From a virus, in IMG/VR virus record IMGVR_UViG_3300030099_001381, positions 1 through 59,308 of that record: 59,308 nt of DNA. One strand, given 5' to 3'. Each line of letters begins with the position of its first letter. Position 1 is the first letter of the stretch. The notes below the pieces were generated by a model. It was not told the origin of the DNA. It was given only the letters and a program-made list of their open reading frames with translations, and did no database searches. This document shows, piece after piece, positions 11,601 to 18,383 of this stretch. The position numbers and the translations under genes were made by a program.

Positions 11601-14075
11601 GGAGTGCCTTATTATGATTCAGCTTCTGTATTTGAAGGTGGTACTCAAAGAATAAATAAAACTTTTGTAGATAGAAATGGAAAAACACAGAGTGTTCATT
11701 TATTAAAAGCGATTGCTAATAATGTAGATGCTGAAGGTAATAGTTTAGAAAGTCAATTTCAAGAGTATGCAATATACAGAAGAATGAAAGCATTAACTAG
11801 CGATGAAAGAAAGAATAGTGAATTTGCTAAAAAATTAAAAGAAGAAAACAATGCTCTGTATAAAAAAATAGTAAATGATAAACAAAATCTTTTTGAACAA
11901 TTTGAACAAGACTATCCTCAAACAGTAGACCTATGGGAACAGTGGCAGTCATACAATGATTCTATACTAGAATACGCTAGAGATGCAGGTATTCTAAGTG
12001 ATGAATTAGCAGAGTATTATCGTCAGACAAGTGACTACATACCTTTTTATAAAGCACATGAAGATTTAAAATCAGGTAAATTTGATTTGTTCGGTGAAGA
12101 TGCTTTAGGCAATACAAGAAAAGGTGTTGAAAAAATAAATGATAAAGTTCTTACAAGAAAGTTAGATCAAAGTTTTGCACCAACAGAACTTGTTCCTGCT
12201 TACGAAGCTATGCTTGGTAATACATTATCTATTATGCAAGTTAGTGCTAAAAACATAACTAGACAAAGATTGGCTAGAGAACAAAGATTTTTAGGAACAG
12301 GTACAAATATTGAGTCTTCTCAGATATCAGATGTCGGACAAGAAAATGTATTCATGTACAAAGAAAATGGTCAAGAACAGTATATGCAAGTAAATGATAA
12401 GGCATTGGTTCAAGCATTAGAGTCATATAATGCTGATGGAACTATGTCAGCTTTACTTAATATAGTTGGATTTCCTTCTACTGTTTTAAGAGAATTTGTT
12501 ACAAGAGACCCTGGCTTTATGGCAGCTAACCTTCTTCGTGATACTATTTCTGCTTACGCTACATCAGGTGCTAACTTTATTCCTATCATTGACAGTGTAA
12601 AAGGATTAGCTACTGGTCTTGATAATATTAATAGATTTGGAATTGTTTCAGGTTATGACCTTTCAAGAGATGCCCTAAGTTTAAATAAATTTATTGATAA
12701 AGAATTAAAAAAGTTAGGTGTAGAACAAAATGGTGGTGTTCTTATGAAGCAATTCTTCACGCCAATGGGTATATGGGATAGATTAGGAGAGGCTACTACT
12801 CGTTCAGATGCGGCAACAAGACAAGCTGTTTACAAAAAAGTATTTGAAGCGACAGGAGATCAGTATGAAGCCGCATATCAAGCGTTAGAAGTTATAAACT
12901 TTAACAGAAGAGGAGCAAATCCTTATGTTAGAATAATAACAACTGCTATACCTTTCTTAAATGCTAGAATGCAAGGTCTTGATGTATTGTACAGAGCAGC
13001 ATCATCAGACTTGTACACAAGAAGAACAGGAAAACAATCAGAAAGAAGATACGGAGCAATGCAATCTCGTTTTGGAAAAGGAGATGACGAACTTAAAAAT
13101 CAAATGATAAGTACCTTCCTTGGAAGAATGGCATTGTTATCAGGTCTTACAGCAATATATTGGTTAATGGTAAGTGATGACGAAGATTATAAAAATTTAA
13201 CACCTGAACAAAAAGATAATAATTTCTTTATTCCAATTGCAGAAAATTATTCAATTAAAATTCCAATTGCTTTTGAAGTAGGTGTATTAACTAAAGTGAT
13301 ACCTGAAAGAACTCTTGAGTTAACATTTGGAGATGACAGTCTTAGAGATACAAAAGAAAGTGTATTTAGAAGTATAACTCAAACATTAAAGATTGATCCT
13401 TTAAACTTTCAAATAATAGCACCTTTGAGAGAAGCTATAGAAAATAAGAATAAATTTACAGGAAGACCTATTGAAAGTTATTTCATGGAAAAGTTAGAGC
13501 CTGGTGCTCGATCTATGGATTATACTAATGAACTTCTAAGAGTAATTGGAGAGGCTCTTAATATATCACCTATGAAACTAGAACACATTGCAAAAGGTTA
13601 TACAGGAACTATAGGAGGTTATATATTAGCCTTAACTGATAATGTAACTAGAACAATTACAGGAACTCCAAAAGTTCCATTTAGACCTTCTTCAGTGCCA
13701 TTTGGTAGATTTGTACAGGATGATTTAAGAAGAAGAGGTCTACAAAATCAATATTATGATCTACAACAAGAGGTAGATAAGGTTGTAGCAACAATCAATA
13801 GTCTTAAAAAGAAAGATAGATGGGATAAAGTAAAAGCATATAGGTATGCAAAGAAAGACATCATAAGTATTAAAAGTGAAATGAATCAAATACGAAAGTA
13901 TATGAAGAATTACAGAAACAAAAGAGATAGAATATCAAGAGATGAAACTCTTTCAAATGAAGTAAGAAAAAAATTACTTGACGAATTAGAATGGGAAAGA
14001 GATCAAAAATTAATGGTAATACCATTGCTAAGAGAAAGAGCAAACTTACCTTTTATTGATAAATTTAGTTTTTAA
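5628..14075 (+). CDS. Giant polyvalent virion protein with HExxH metallopeptidase-like motif
   Basis: This is a 2815-residue protein with a strong ribosome site (AGGAGG, seven bases). The N-terminus (LPNGQILELPDNLTQEQ) resembles phage internal-protein leaders, and residues about 125-215 are Gly/Ala-rich and possibly membrane-active. H916-E917-x2-H920 (HESIH) with Glu pairs at 988-993 (EEAIAE) looks like a zinc metallopeptidase. The linker motif E-[IV]-K-[YF]-Q-R occurs four times (Lys at 1071, 1163, 1843, 1899) and divides the chain into segments. The C-terminal third (VTRDPGFMAANLLRD, INFNRRGANP, IPFLNARMQG) resembles the LPD38-type domain of phage polyvalent proteins, from memory. It ends the late operon. 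Probably packaged and ejected; no RNA-polymerase motif was found. Confidence 0.75.
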   Translation: MPQYRRLPNGQILELPDNLTQEQIEIVNERYFTAPQRGIESLPTEEDQDTSILGQIVETGKAVPRGFTSSLISSGEGIVSLFDKGNDSETLKKIRNARKYINEESFLAADDAYKDKFLTKFGEGLGSFATFATPGVALKVAGAAGKTIGTGSKIAATATGFGLAGTAGVSQQADQMETSKAKGIDISTGKEVASELAGLGIGFTEMLPIFGLLSRIPGGQVASDVAEKHMGKLLNKVRTQGGKAGKEVVKEAGKKGVASTVKRASRTAGEEAIQETVAGLAQELAGKGIYDSSIQVGGSAWDDFTVGGAVGFASDLLINAIIPGKQKNKVSAYNNEQKHEEETERVNKSNNPNATEVEYDVVEVGGKSVNEPLGYQVVEKNSGVVVSPRYKRPDEAINQKTILDNQKNEASLLLTTESNANDQGRSGDAQGKVAIIQANSDNANKVSRSEAQTIIVPQGATEKKSINDQWQSHINKKIKGKSKKAQNKRQKYIYGNSFTPAELLADKIITKKQYNETMQNKIDAMNIKKPSASTSDLNKTLKSKNIDEKIGSGSTGSTNFHSYLKALTGKDRWTKLNDTEKKYVNARIKQLPKANKKRKMIDTTASKYSLENINTVIETQDNNYNETGENQAYTIEEIQKIASTPNKINKDATNQMVERLVDSGRLTKINSGKDKGKYKFFKDRGKANAIENETQFQKQNLMDSEAFFETQAEFKARLSTKRDKDGNALLTPTEINQIAKNNSQKKVQDLGLGNILADEELLDFDGVVQDKEGRYRKTTIQKSTTDGLSKRERLSRAGLSAEEGSTVRKEKNKARLKSLIEKELKKKGLDKLGISAAVGKIFAKKDKTGFFDVSEGAGVYIPSLGQVVLNYDTFLDILPQNLDSLSDKQILSRKLILKDKDNQKTFDTTIGGTINHESIHALKDLNLFTQKEWVVLSNYVKNTKDPRYKGQTIEIENNKGRRLSIENPTYLEVQLQQNKNLDADGVIEEAIAEAFGVYTRNPNKFSGMPRNLFQRILDTLTSFFTAFDSSGLTANEIFSSIQEGDLTSSERLSDATMDTRPTELTEEEEIKYQRFTPAERQFIEKLVTLNDLVDGAPNGAVRLESMDAIIDAIQEQADRPRVRMTILPRNVREIVSSYSGYIRFNTDNSIRKRRQNRFGNEVKYQRINAETQPLLDVGLPYSEIGYQLDEWFKANGSEAENASIVKVNNLLKKTPTRETLKLDKTYLNDEGKEKTAFKNFAELKQSVQEILDEGNFDPNWYLKVGQEAEAIVGKDNMVEFSVLWAITSASTDPELNFQNTLEVMSLARGIDPKTGNKKHKDVYLDPKGFKRRVKALKMPTGSKYTIDEIGQFYEDANWTTKTDTSIKTPIYGLTTLMVKDGEYMPFMVADRWMYRTMGFTDAITKRAPKRSEIHYAQYMVKKLGSEQYTYNNGKNTRSLRPDEIQAALWFSIRNNSGNKQKTPGTIPSILEKSKKTIDSISFAKEKNYWSDVGSFINKDNLDLNPYERITYVGAGKFGTLQMPRMKKQEQERASKLFIEVNPGNERGYGKLTDESGNSVELTYEQVDRLTEEVMDSITDENGKINLLKKLGIPHQVTKTHGAYEGGVSPSYVIDILGQRINNTLLSDIAKTLGDALMQDAVVTTQTNPDGKRPASLLSKKVNEGQESAFTNEEITLINDAINSEGGISNYYNPNQRFPLGFTAKYINDSILIIDEQYNKFDDGDFSEESEDTRVRRFEEFQRYIQERLSNIDGLPEIEYSTAYTDGNYINDYTEATSGIRLQTDTEGSSDIQNAAVSDLYIPAWRSFTNFIQNEGLTTENNVAPYENAKTTALTKAISPNEVKYQRARAILQEANDNSKPNTTPRFNLKTTSPLAQTTVLEHIENEDKVGINPLDDEIKFQRTKKAETILGDDLNVKTENIPFGQRAIEQLSSFGRSFRFIVLDKLEAIERSSANFADKAGQTLLASTSAIGAARLGERVKGIIQETLTQGGVPYYDSASVFEGGTQRINKTFVDRNGKTQSVHLLKAIANNVDAEGNSLESQFQEYAIYRRMKALTSDERKNSEFAKKLKEENNALYKKIVNDKQNLFEQFEQDYPQTVDLWEQWQSYNDSILEYARDAGILSDELAEYYRQTSDYIPFYKAHEDLKSGKFDLFGEDALGNTRKGVEKINDKVLTRKLDQSFAPTELVPAYEAMLGNTLSIMQVSAKNITRQRLAREQRFLGTGTNIESSQISDVGQENVFMYKENGQEQYMQVNDKALVQALESYNADGTMSALLNIVGFPSTVLREFVTRDPGFMAANLLRDTISAYATSGANFIPIIDSVKGLATGLDNINRFGIVSGYDLSRDALSLNKFIDKELKKLGVEQNGGVLMKQFFTPMGIWDRLGEATTRSDAATRQAVYKKVFEATGDQYEAAYQALEVINFNRRGANPYVRIITTAIPFLNARMQGLDVLYRAASSDLYTRRTGKQSERRYGAMQSRFGKGDDELKNQMISTFLGRMALLSGLTAIYWLMVSDDEDYKNLTPEQKDNNFFIPIAENYSIKIPIAFEVGVLTKVIPERTLELTFGDDSLRDTKESVFRSITQTLKIDPLNFQIIAPLREAIENKNKFTGRPIESYFMEKLEPGARSMDYTNELLRVIGEALNISPMKLEHIAKGYTGTIGGYILALTDNVTRTITGTPKVPFRPSSVPFGRFVQDDLRRRGLQNQYYDLQQEVDKVVATINSLKKKDRWDKVKAYRYAKKDIISIKSEMNQIRKYMKNYRNKRDRISRDETLSNEVRKKLLDELEWERDQKLMVIPLLRERANLPFIDKFSF
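7447..7466. repeat. CTAG-centred palindrome (20 bp, perfect), inside a gene
   Basis: AATATTCTCTAGAGAATATT is a perfect 20-bp palindrome within the giant virion protein gene. It belongs to a family of 11 sites sharing TTCYCTAGRGAA. Confidence 0.8.
10975..11090 (+). other. Patch of divergent codon usage within the giant virion gene
   Basis: Between about 10975 and 11090 the reading frame continues, but codons ending in C dominate (ACC, AAC, TTC, ATC, GAC), whereas flanking codons end in A or T. GC content by eye is clearly higher. This may be a recombined segment. Confidence 0.5.
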
Positions 14076-14091
14076 GTGGTTATAAGTTAAG

Positions 14092-14107
14092 TATTCCCTA
14101 GGGAATA
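14092..14107. repeat. CTAG-centred palindrome (16 bp) at end of late operon
   Basis: TATTCCCTAGGGAATA, a perfect palindrome followed by TTTAATATTT, lies 17 bases after the stop of the giant virion gene in the convergence zone. It is a member of the 11-site family. Confidence 0.85.
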
Positions 14108-14162
14108 TTTAATATTTATCTGGCTAGCTGACCAGGCTCTACTAAAAAATACTATAAATATA

Positions 14163-14246
14163 CTATAAACTTGAGATAATACTAAACAAAGCTGTAATAA
14201 TAAGCTGAACTACCATTGTTATTGATAAAAATTTAGTAAAATTCAT
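14163..14246 (-). CDS. 27-residue hydrophobic peptide
   Basis: The leftward frame MNFTKFLSITMVVQLIITAL plus seven residues starts at 14246 with a good ribosome site (TAGGAGATTAAT before ATG). It is nearly all one transmembrane segment. It sits in the convergence zone close to the late operon end. The upstream leftward frame ends inside its ribosome site, which suggests coupling. Function unknown; small membrane peptides can act in lysis control. Confidence 0.45.
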   Translation of the reverse strand: MNFTKFLSITMVVQLIITALFSIISSL

Positions 14247-14247
14247 A

Positions 14248-14394
14248 TTAATCTCCTATATTAAATTCATCACACTGTTTTCTTTTTGAACCACAAGAAA
14301 TTGCATAGCCATCTTCATGATCTATGAACGAGTCACCAATAGAAAGTTGGTAGGAATAAACGATGACAAGACTTATTAGATTAACTAATAAGTT
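14248..14394 (-). pseudogene. Possible coding fragment without a normal start codon
   Basis: Leftward frame of about 48 codons with coding-like composition, including IDHEDGYAISCGSKRKQCDE. A GGAGG lies near its 5' side, but no ATG, GTG or TTG follows in frame. Its stop overlaps the ribosome site of the 27-residue peptide. It may be a decayed gene or use a rare start. The rest of 14395-14530 shows no supported gene. Confidence 0.25.
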
Positions 14395-14530
14395 CCTCCA
14401 ACTTTTATTAACTAAGAATTAAATTCCCCATGATTTTTTCCTTATTTAAAATTAAACAAGACCTCTTATTGAGGTATTATCAAAGAAAAAACTTTAATTA
14501 GAAGATTGACATTACATTTTTTTTGAGTAT

Positions 14531-14569
14531 AAAAAATGCCCCCTAGAAGCTATGAAAAACTAGGGGGCA
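14531..14569 (-). terminator. Intrinsic terminator for leftward transcription
   Basis: Perfect 10-bp stem TGCCCCCTAG / CTAGGGGGCA (14537-14546 and 14560-14569) with a 13-base loop. On the minus strand it is followed by six T. It would stop leftward transcripts after they cross the 35-bp repeat array. Confidence 0.85.
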
Positions 14570-14586
14570 CTCACTCTTACTTAGCT

Positions 14587-14850
14587 GATGTTCGCTGTTG
14601 GTGATTCACTCGCACTCATTGATGTTGAACAGACCTGATTTACATTTCATACTTATGATGTTCGTGTTCAATGATTCATTCCAATTTTTCTGATGCTTCA
14701 TAAGCTTTGATTCATTTGATTGAGCTGATGTTCCATTACTTTGATTCATTTAATCTCTAAGATGTTCCATTATATTGATTCATTTATATGTAGTGATGTT
14801 CGCAGTCCATGATTCATTTGATTGAAGTGATGTTCGCATCCCATGATTTA
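14587..14850. repeat. Degenerate tandem repeat array, 8 units of 34-36 bp
   Basis: GATGTT (or GATGCT) occurs at 14587, 14621, 14657, 14692, 14727, 14761, 14795 and 14829, each followed after about 7-10 bases by TGATTCATT or a variant (TGATTTACA, TGATTTATT). Unit spacing is 34-36 bp and not a multiple of three. No unit is palindromic. The arrangement resembles iterons or an operator array; it could be an origin, a partition-like site or a regulatory array. Confidence 0.8.
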
Positions 14851-14988
14851 TTAATTAATATTAACACACTCAACCTTTGGTAATTCTTCTTTAGGTTGTG
14901 CAACAACTATTAACATACCAAAAACTATCAATGCAATAAAGAGTATTAATTTATCATGCCATTTAAGTATAGGTTCTTTTTTAATCAT
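14851..14988 (-). CDS. 45-residue single-pass membrane protein
   Basis: Leftward frame starting MIKKEPILKWHDK, then a hydrophobic segment (about residues 14-30, LILFIALIVFGMLIVVA) and a short acidic tail ending in a Cys. AGGAAA precedes the ATG at 14988 by seven bases. It overlaps the stop of the 63-residue gene. It is the last gene of the leftward operon before the 35-bp repeat array. Function unknown; orientation looks like N-in, C-out. Confidence 0.55.
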   Translation of the reverse strand: MIKKEPILKWHDKLILFIALIVFGMLIVVAQPKEELPKVECVNIN

Positions 14989-15172
14989 GTTTAAGTTTCC
15001 TTCTTTCTTTTTTTGCTTTCATGTTTTCTTTTCTAATTAAATCTCTAGCTTCAATGTTAATTACATATTTTTCCCATTTAGTTGCTCTTAATTTATTAGC
15101 ATCTACTCTTTGAGGTCTATGTGAAAAAATTTTACCTTTAGACCCTTTAGGTTTTATTTGTCTTTTACCCAT
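14981..15172 (-). CDS. Small basic protein, unknown function
   Basis: The 63-residue product is rich in Lys and Arg (KAKKERRKLKHD at the end). GGAG lies seven bases upstream of the ATG at 15172, inside the 3' end of the preceding gene, which it overlaps by eight bases. It is in a tightly coupled leftward set with the IS110-like gene. Its charge suggests nucleic-acid binding. No domain was recognised. Confidence 0.55.
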   Translation of the reverse strand: MGKRQIKPKGSKGKIFSHRPQRVDANKLRATKWEKYVINIEARDLIRKENMKAKKERRKLKHD

Positions 15173-15365
15173 TTACCATCTCCCATTGATTTTTAAATTC
15201 TTTAATCCATATGATTTGATCTACTGTTAAATTTGGATAAAAATGTAACATTTCATCAGCAGATTTTAAATCATCATCAATAAATCCATTCTTAATACCC
15301 CATAAAGTGTATTCGTTTGTTAATTGATCAATTCTTTTGTTGTAGTATTGTGATTTTTTTTGCAT
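15165..15365 (-). CDS. Small protein, unknown function
   Basis: The 66-residue product starts by overlapping the stop of the IS110-like gene by one base (TAATG). It is aromatic-rich and helical (YNKRIDQLTNEYTLWGIKNG, then WIKEFKNQWE). No domain was recognised. Coupled translation suggests a link to the upstream DNA-binding protein. Confidence 0.55.
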   Translation of the reverse strand: MQKKSQYYNKRIDQLTNEYTLWGIKNGFIDDDLKSADEMLHFYPNLTVDQIIWIKEFKNQWEMVNG

Positions 15366-16204
15366 TATTTTTCTCCCAATGCTTCTTCTATTGTATGTGG
15401 TGGCTCAATTAAGTGAGCGTGATCTAAGTGTGATATTGCGTATGGAACAGGTGCTTTTCTTCCTGTTTCTTCTTCAAACCATACAGCATGAAGATGTGAT
15501 AAGAATAATTTAACAACCCATCTTTTTGCTATAGCATGGACATGAGCAGGTGGTAATTTACCTTTAATGTAACACTTGTATGCATCAGTAGTCTTACCAA
15601 AATTTTTCTTGTTTAACTGTGCTTTTGCATGATCTTTATAATAACCTTGCTCATTCCTATCTATTTCAAATTGCTTTCTTTTAGCATACTCTTTACCATA
15701 AAAAGCATCTTCAGACCCACTTACTTTTACAAATGATTCACCTAACTTCCAACATAAGTTTTTTAATGATGCATTCCAAGGTCTTCTCTTTCCTTTCTCC
15801 CAAACTTGATTAGGATTTAAACCTGCATAGTTCCATATGTGACCTACTGTTGGTGCTTTGTTGATATCTATATGTGCAAGTAAACCTGCTGATAAAACTC
15901 CTGCTACACCTTTATTATGTAACAACCATTTACCAACAGGTCTATTCATTACATATGTTTGGAGCAACCTCCTTATTTGTTTTTCTAAATAAGAAGATTG
16001 CTCTGCAAGATAAATTAGGGCATCATGCTCTTCTCCAATTTTAGAAGCCTCCCTAACTTGAGCATCTAACCTAATTCTGTCATCCTGCATTTGATAATAA
16101 TAATCTACCAACCATCTAAGTTCTGAGTTACCTAATTTAATAGCACTCTTGATTACATCTTTATTAATTTTAGCGATTGGTGTTAAGTATGTTGAATAGT
16201 CCAT
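15365..16204 (-). CDS. IS110-type transposase C-terminal-like DNA-binding protein
   Basis: This 279-residue protein has, at about residues 97-155, the helix-hairpin-helix pattern of the IS110/IS116/IS902 Transposase_20 domain: GVAGVLSAGLLAHI, then YAGLNPNQ, then the LKNLCWKLGES helix. The N-terminal RuvC-like DEDD nuclease domain of IS110 recombinases is absent, and the place where the family normally has a Ser-Gly reads VWEKG. It is therefore not expected to transpose. A consensus promoter lies upstream (16237-16264) and GGAGAGG precedes the ATG. Likely a domesticated DNA-binding or junction-binding protein. Confidence 0.6.
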   Translation of the reverse strand: MDYSTYLTPIAKINKDVIKSAIKLGNSELRWLVDYYYQMQDDRIRLDAQVREASKIGEEHDALIYLAEQSSYLEKQIRRLLQTYVMNRPVGKWLLHNKGVAGVLSAGLLAHIDINKAPTVGHIWNYAGLNPNQVWEKGKRRPWNASLKNLCWKLGESFVKVSGSEDAFYGKEYAKRKQFEIDRNEQGYYKDHAKAQLNKKNFGKTTDAYKCYIKGKLPPAHVHAIAKRWVVKLFLSHLHAVWFEEETGRKAPVPYAISHLDHAHLIEPPHTIEEALGEK

Positions 16205-16236
16205 AATTTACCTCTCCGTATTAACTAATATTGACT

Positions 16237-16264
16237 AATATAATTATTAATTAATGACTGTCAA
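16237..16264 (-). promoter_or_regulatory. Sigma-70-like promoter, leftward
   Basis: On the minus strand a perfect TTGACA (16259-16264) is followed by a 16-base spacer and TATATT (16237-16242), 33 bases upstream of the IS110-like gene. It would drive the 16204-14851 gene set. Confidence 0.7.
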
Positions 16265-16416
16265 GAGTTTATTTTAATATTTTTTATGTACGATCATTGT
16301 ATCTGAAGTTTGATACTCTTTGGCTCTTAATCTATATTATTCTTATGAAACACAAAAAAACAGTAAACAGTGAAATGATATGTAAAACTTTTTCCATTAG
16401 GCTATCCTTTGAAAAA

Positions 16417-16428
16417 AGGTATATACCT
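16417..16428 (-). terminator. Possible terminator after the methyltransferase gene
   Basis: The palindrome AGGTATATACCT is followed on the minus strand by a T-rich run, 34 bases after the methyltransferase stop. The stem is short and AT-rich, so strength is doubtful. Confidence 0.35.
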
Positions 16429-16461
16429 ATTTTAGTATTAATCAAATCAATTCTAATAATC

Positions 16462-18057
16462 TCATGTATTTATTTCGTTAATATCTATATCAGTAAATAA
16501 AGGTGCATCACCCTCCAATCTTTTACGCATAATTTCAACATAATCAGGATTTAATTCAATAAGAACAGCATTTCTTTTTAACCTATCAGCAACAAGTCCT
16601 GTTGTTCCACTACCACCAAAGGGATCAAGAACAATTCCTTTTTCTGTTTCATCTGTATCGCAGTCACATTGTTTAGTTAAAACAATTTTTTTCTTAACAG
16701 ATTTGATATCATCAGTTTTAAATTCTATATAAGATAACCTTTTATCCATATCATGAAACTCTTCTGACCAATCATTAATAAAATCTTTACACTTATCCCA
16801 ATCTTCTACTGTAGGAAAAGAAAAACCACTCTTATCTCTGCGAAACCAATGTTCAATTTTAGTTAAAGGTATATCTGTTGATTCTGATAAAATTTTAGCA
16901 TTTGTTCTATTTCTAATAAAAGTTACAAATTGTTTTTGTTTTGGTAGATTAGGTCTAAATTCTATAATGTTTGTTCCTCTGTTTGCATGAAGACCTTGCC
17001 TGTGAGTTAACTCATTAAGTTCTGTTTGATATTTACCATGTGCACTAGATTTTTCTTTTAGTTTAATTTCTTGTGGTATTATAACTTCTTCATTTTTGTA
17101 TGCTTCACCACAGTTCTTACACACCTTTTCAGGACAACTTGCAAGTACACAAGGTTCAATTAATTTAGTAGGATAAACTGCAAAGTGAGCTTCCTTATAT
17201 GATTTAGTAGGACAAACCCAAACACTTCGTTTGTTTCTTGTTTCGTAAATCATTTTTCTTTCTCTAGTCAAACCATTAAATTGATTTTCTATATCTTTAG
17301 TTTTTTCCATGTTGATAGGAGTATCTTTACCCCATCTTTCTCCAACAGCTTCTTCTTTAATAGATTCATAATCGTAGTAATAGTGTTTGCTTTTAGACAA
17401 CAAAAAAATATACTCATGTGATTTTGTGCATCTGTCTGTCACACTTTCAGGCATTGGATTAGGTTTACTCCATATAATATCTTGTCTTAAATACCAACCT
17501 CTTTTTCTTAATTCAAAAGCCATCATCCATGGGATACCAACTAAATCTTTTGGTTTATAACCTGTTACTTTTCCTGTTGGCTTTCCATATTTTACACCTG
17601 CATCAATATGATTTTGTTGAATAGTTCCATCATCACAGTATTCATATCCTCTACCACCACCGATATAAGAATCTCCAAGATTTAACCAAAGAGTTCCTTC
17701 AGGCTTTAACACATCTTTGACTTTATCAAAAAGGTCTGCCATTTTATCAACATATTCTTCAGGGGTTTCCTCTAATCCTAATTGTTGATCTTGTCGAACA
17801 GCACCACATCTAGGACACTTTGATTTATAAATACCATCACCGATAGCACCCTCTAAATTTTTTTGTCCTGTTGAACATGATTCTGAATGTTTACTGTCTC
17901 TCTTATGAGAACAACTTGGGTCGCCTCCAACCCAAGTCGCTGTTCCATAATCTCTTAACCCCCAATAAGGTGGTGATGTTACACAAGTATCTATAGAATT
18001 TTTTTCTAAATTATCAAGTATATCAAGAGAGTTACCTTGTAATATTTTTATAGTCAT
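16462..18057 (-). CDS. DNA methyltransferase, N4-cytosine/N6-adenine beta class
   Basis: This 531-residue protein carries the catalytic motif TSPPYWG at residues 27-33 near the N-terminus and the SAM-binding motif DPFGGSGT at 478-485 near the C-terminus; this order defines the beta class of amino-methyltransferases. Two Cys-rich parts (around residues 50-90, CPRCG; and 300-320, CKNC) suggest structural zinc. An insertion around residues 365-450 contains a helix-turn-helix-like piece (LSESTDIPLTKIEHWFRR) and probably supplies target recognition. No restriction enzyme lies nearby, so it probably protects phage DNA or alters regulation. Target site unknown. Confidence 0.85.
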   Translation of the reverse strand: MTIKILQGNSLDILDNLEKNSIDTCVTSPPYWGLRDYGTATWVGGDPSCSHKRDSKHSESCSTGQKNLEGAIGDGIYKSKCPRCGAVRQDQQLGLEETPEEYVDKMADLFDKVKDVLKPEGTLWLNLGDSYIGGGRGYEYCDDGTIQQNHIDAGVKYGKPTGKVTGYKPKDLVGIPWMMAFELRKRGWYLRQDIIWSKPNPMPESVTDRCTKSHEYIFLLSKSKHYYYDYESIKEEAVGERWGKDTPINMEKTKDIENQFNGLTRERKMIYETRNKRSVWVCPTKSYKEAHFAVYPTKLIEPCVLASCPEKVCKNCGEAYKNEEVIIPQEIKLKEKSSAHGKYQTELNELTHRQGLHANRGTNIIEFRPNLPKQKQFVTFIRNRTNAKILSESTDIPLTKIEHWFRRDKSGFSFPTVEDWDKCKDFINDWSEEFHDMDKRLSYIEFKTDDIKSVKKKIVLTKQCDCDTDETEKGIVLDPFGGSGTTGLVADRLKRNAVLIELNPDYVEIMRKRLEGDAPLFTDIDINEINT

Positions 18058-18059
18058 AT

Positions 18060-18383
18060 TTAGAAAGGTAAATCATCATCAGGTTCTACAGATGAAGGTG
18101 GATCAACTTTCATATTATCTACTTCAGTAGGCACAGCTTCAAGACTTATATAAATATAAGGATCATTTTTTTTAGTCATCCTTTCCCATAAAGCAACTTT
18201 TACTTTTGCTTTATTAACATTTTCAGGATCATCAGGAGCTGTGTTATTTTTTGCGTAAAGTACCATATCTTTTAAGACATCAGGGTCTATAAAGATATCT
18301 CCTGTAAACTTAGGATGTTTATCTGTAGTTTTATATTTATTACTCCATGCGTTTCCACCTGATTTTTTATACTGTTGTGGCAT
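18060..18383 (-). CDS. SSB-like single-stranded DNA-binding protein
   Basis: The 107-residue protein ends with DDDLPF (residues 102-107), the acidic-hydrophobic tip by which SSB proteins recruit partners. The body is small enough for one OB fold (FTGDIFID, KVKVALWERM as strands). It is encoded directly after the annealing protein, overlapping by one base, and this order (nuclease, annealing protein, SSB) is common in phage recombination modules. The fold itself is inferred, since sequence identity to classic SSB is not obvious. Confidence 0.65.
   Translation of the reverse strand: MPQQYKKSGGNAWSNKYKTTDKHPKFTGDIFIDPDVLKDMVLYAKNNTAPDDPENVNKAKVKVALWERMTKKNDPYIYISLEAVPTEVDNMKVDPPSSVEPDDDLPF

Noticed and set aside
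5628-14075. N4-type virion RNA polymerase
   Set aside because: Size is similar, but I find no polymerase motifs; the recognised parts are peptidase-like and polyvalent-protein-like.
14587-14850. CRISPR array
   Set aside because: Repeat halves and spacing vary, and intervening pieces are short (6-10 bases) and similar; no cas genes are present. A tandem repeat array fits better.
15365-16204. Active IS110 insertion sequence
   Set aside because: No DEDD nuclease domain, no serine at the expected place, and no clear element ends.
16297-16500. Rightward frame of 67 codons with hydrophobic segments
   Set aside because: It begins with TTG, has no ribosome site at any start, and overlaps the end of the methyltransferase gene and its likely terminator.
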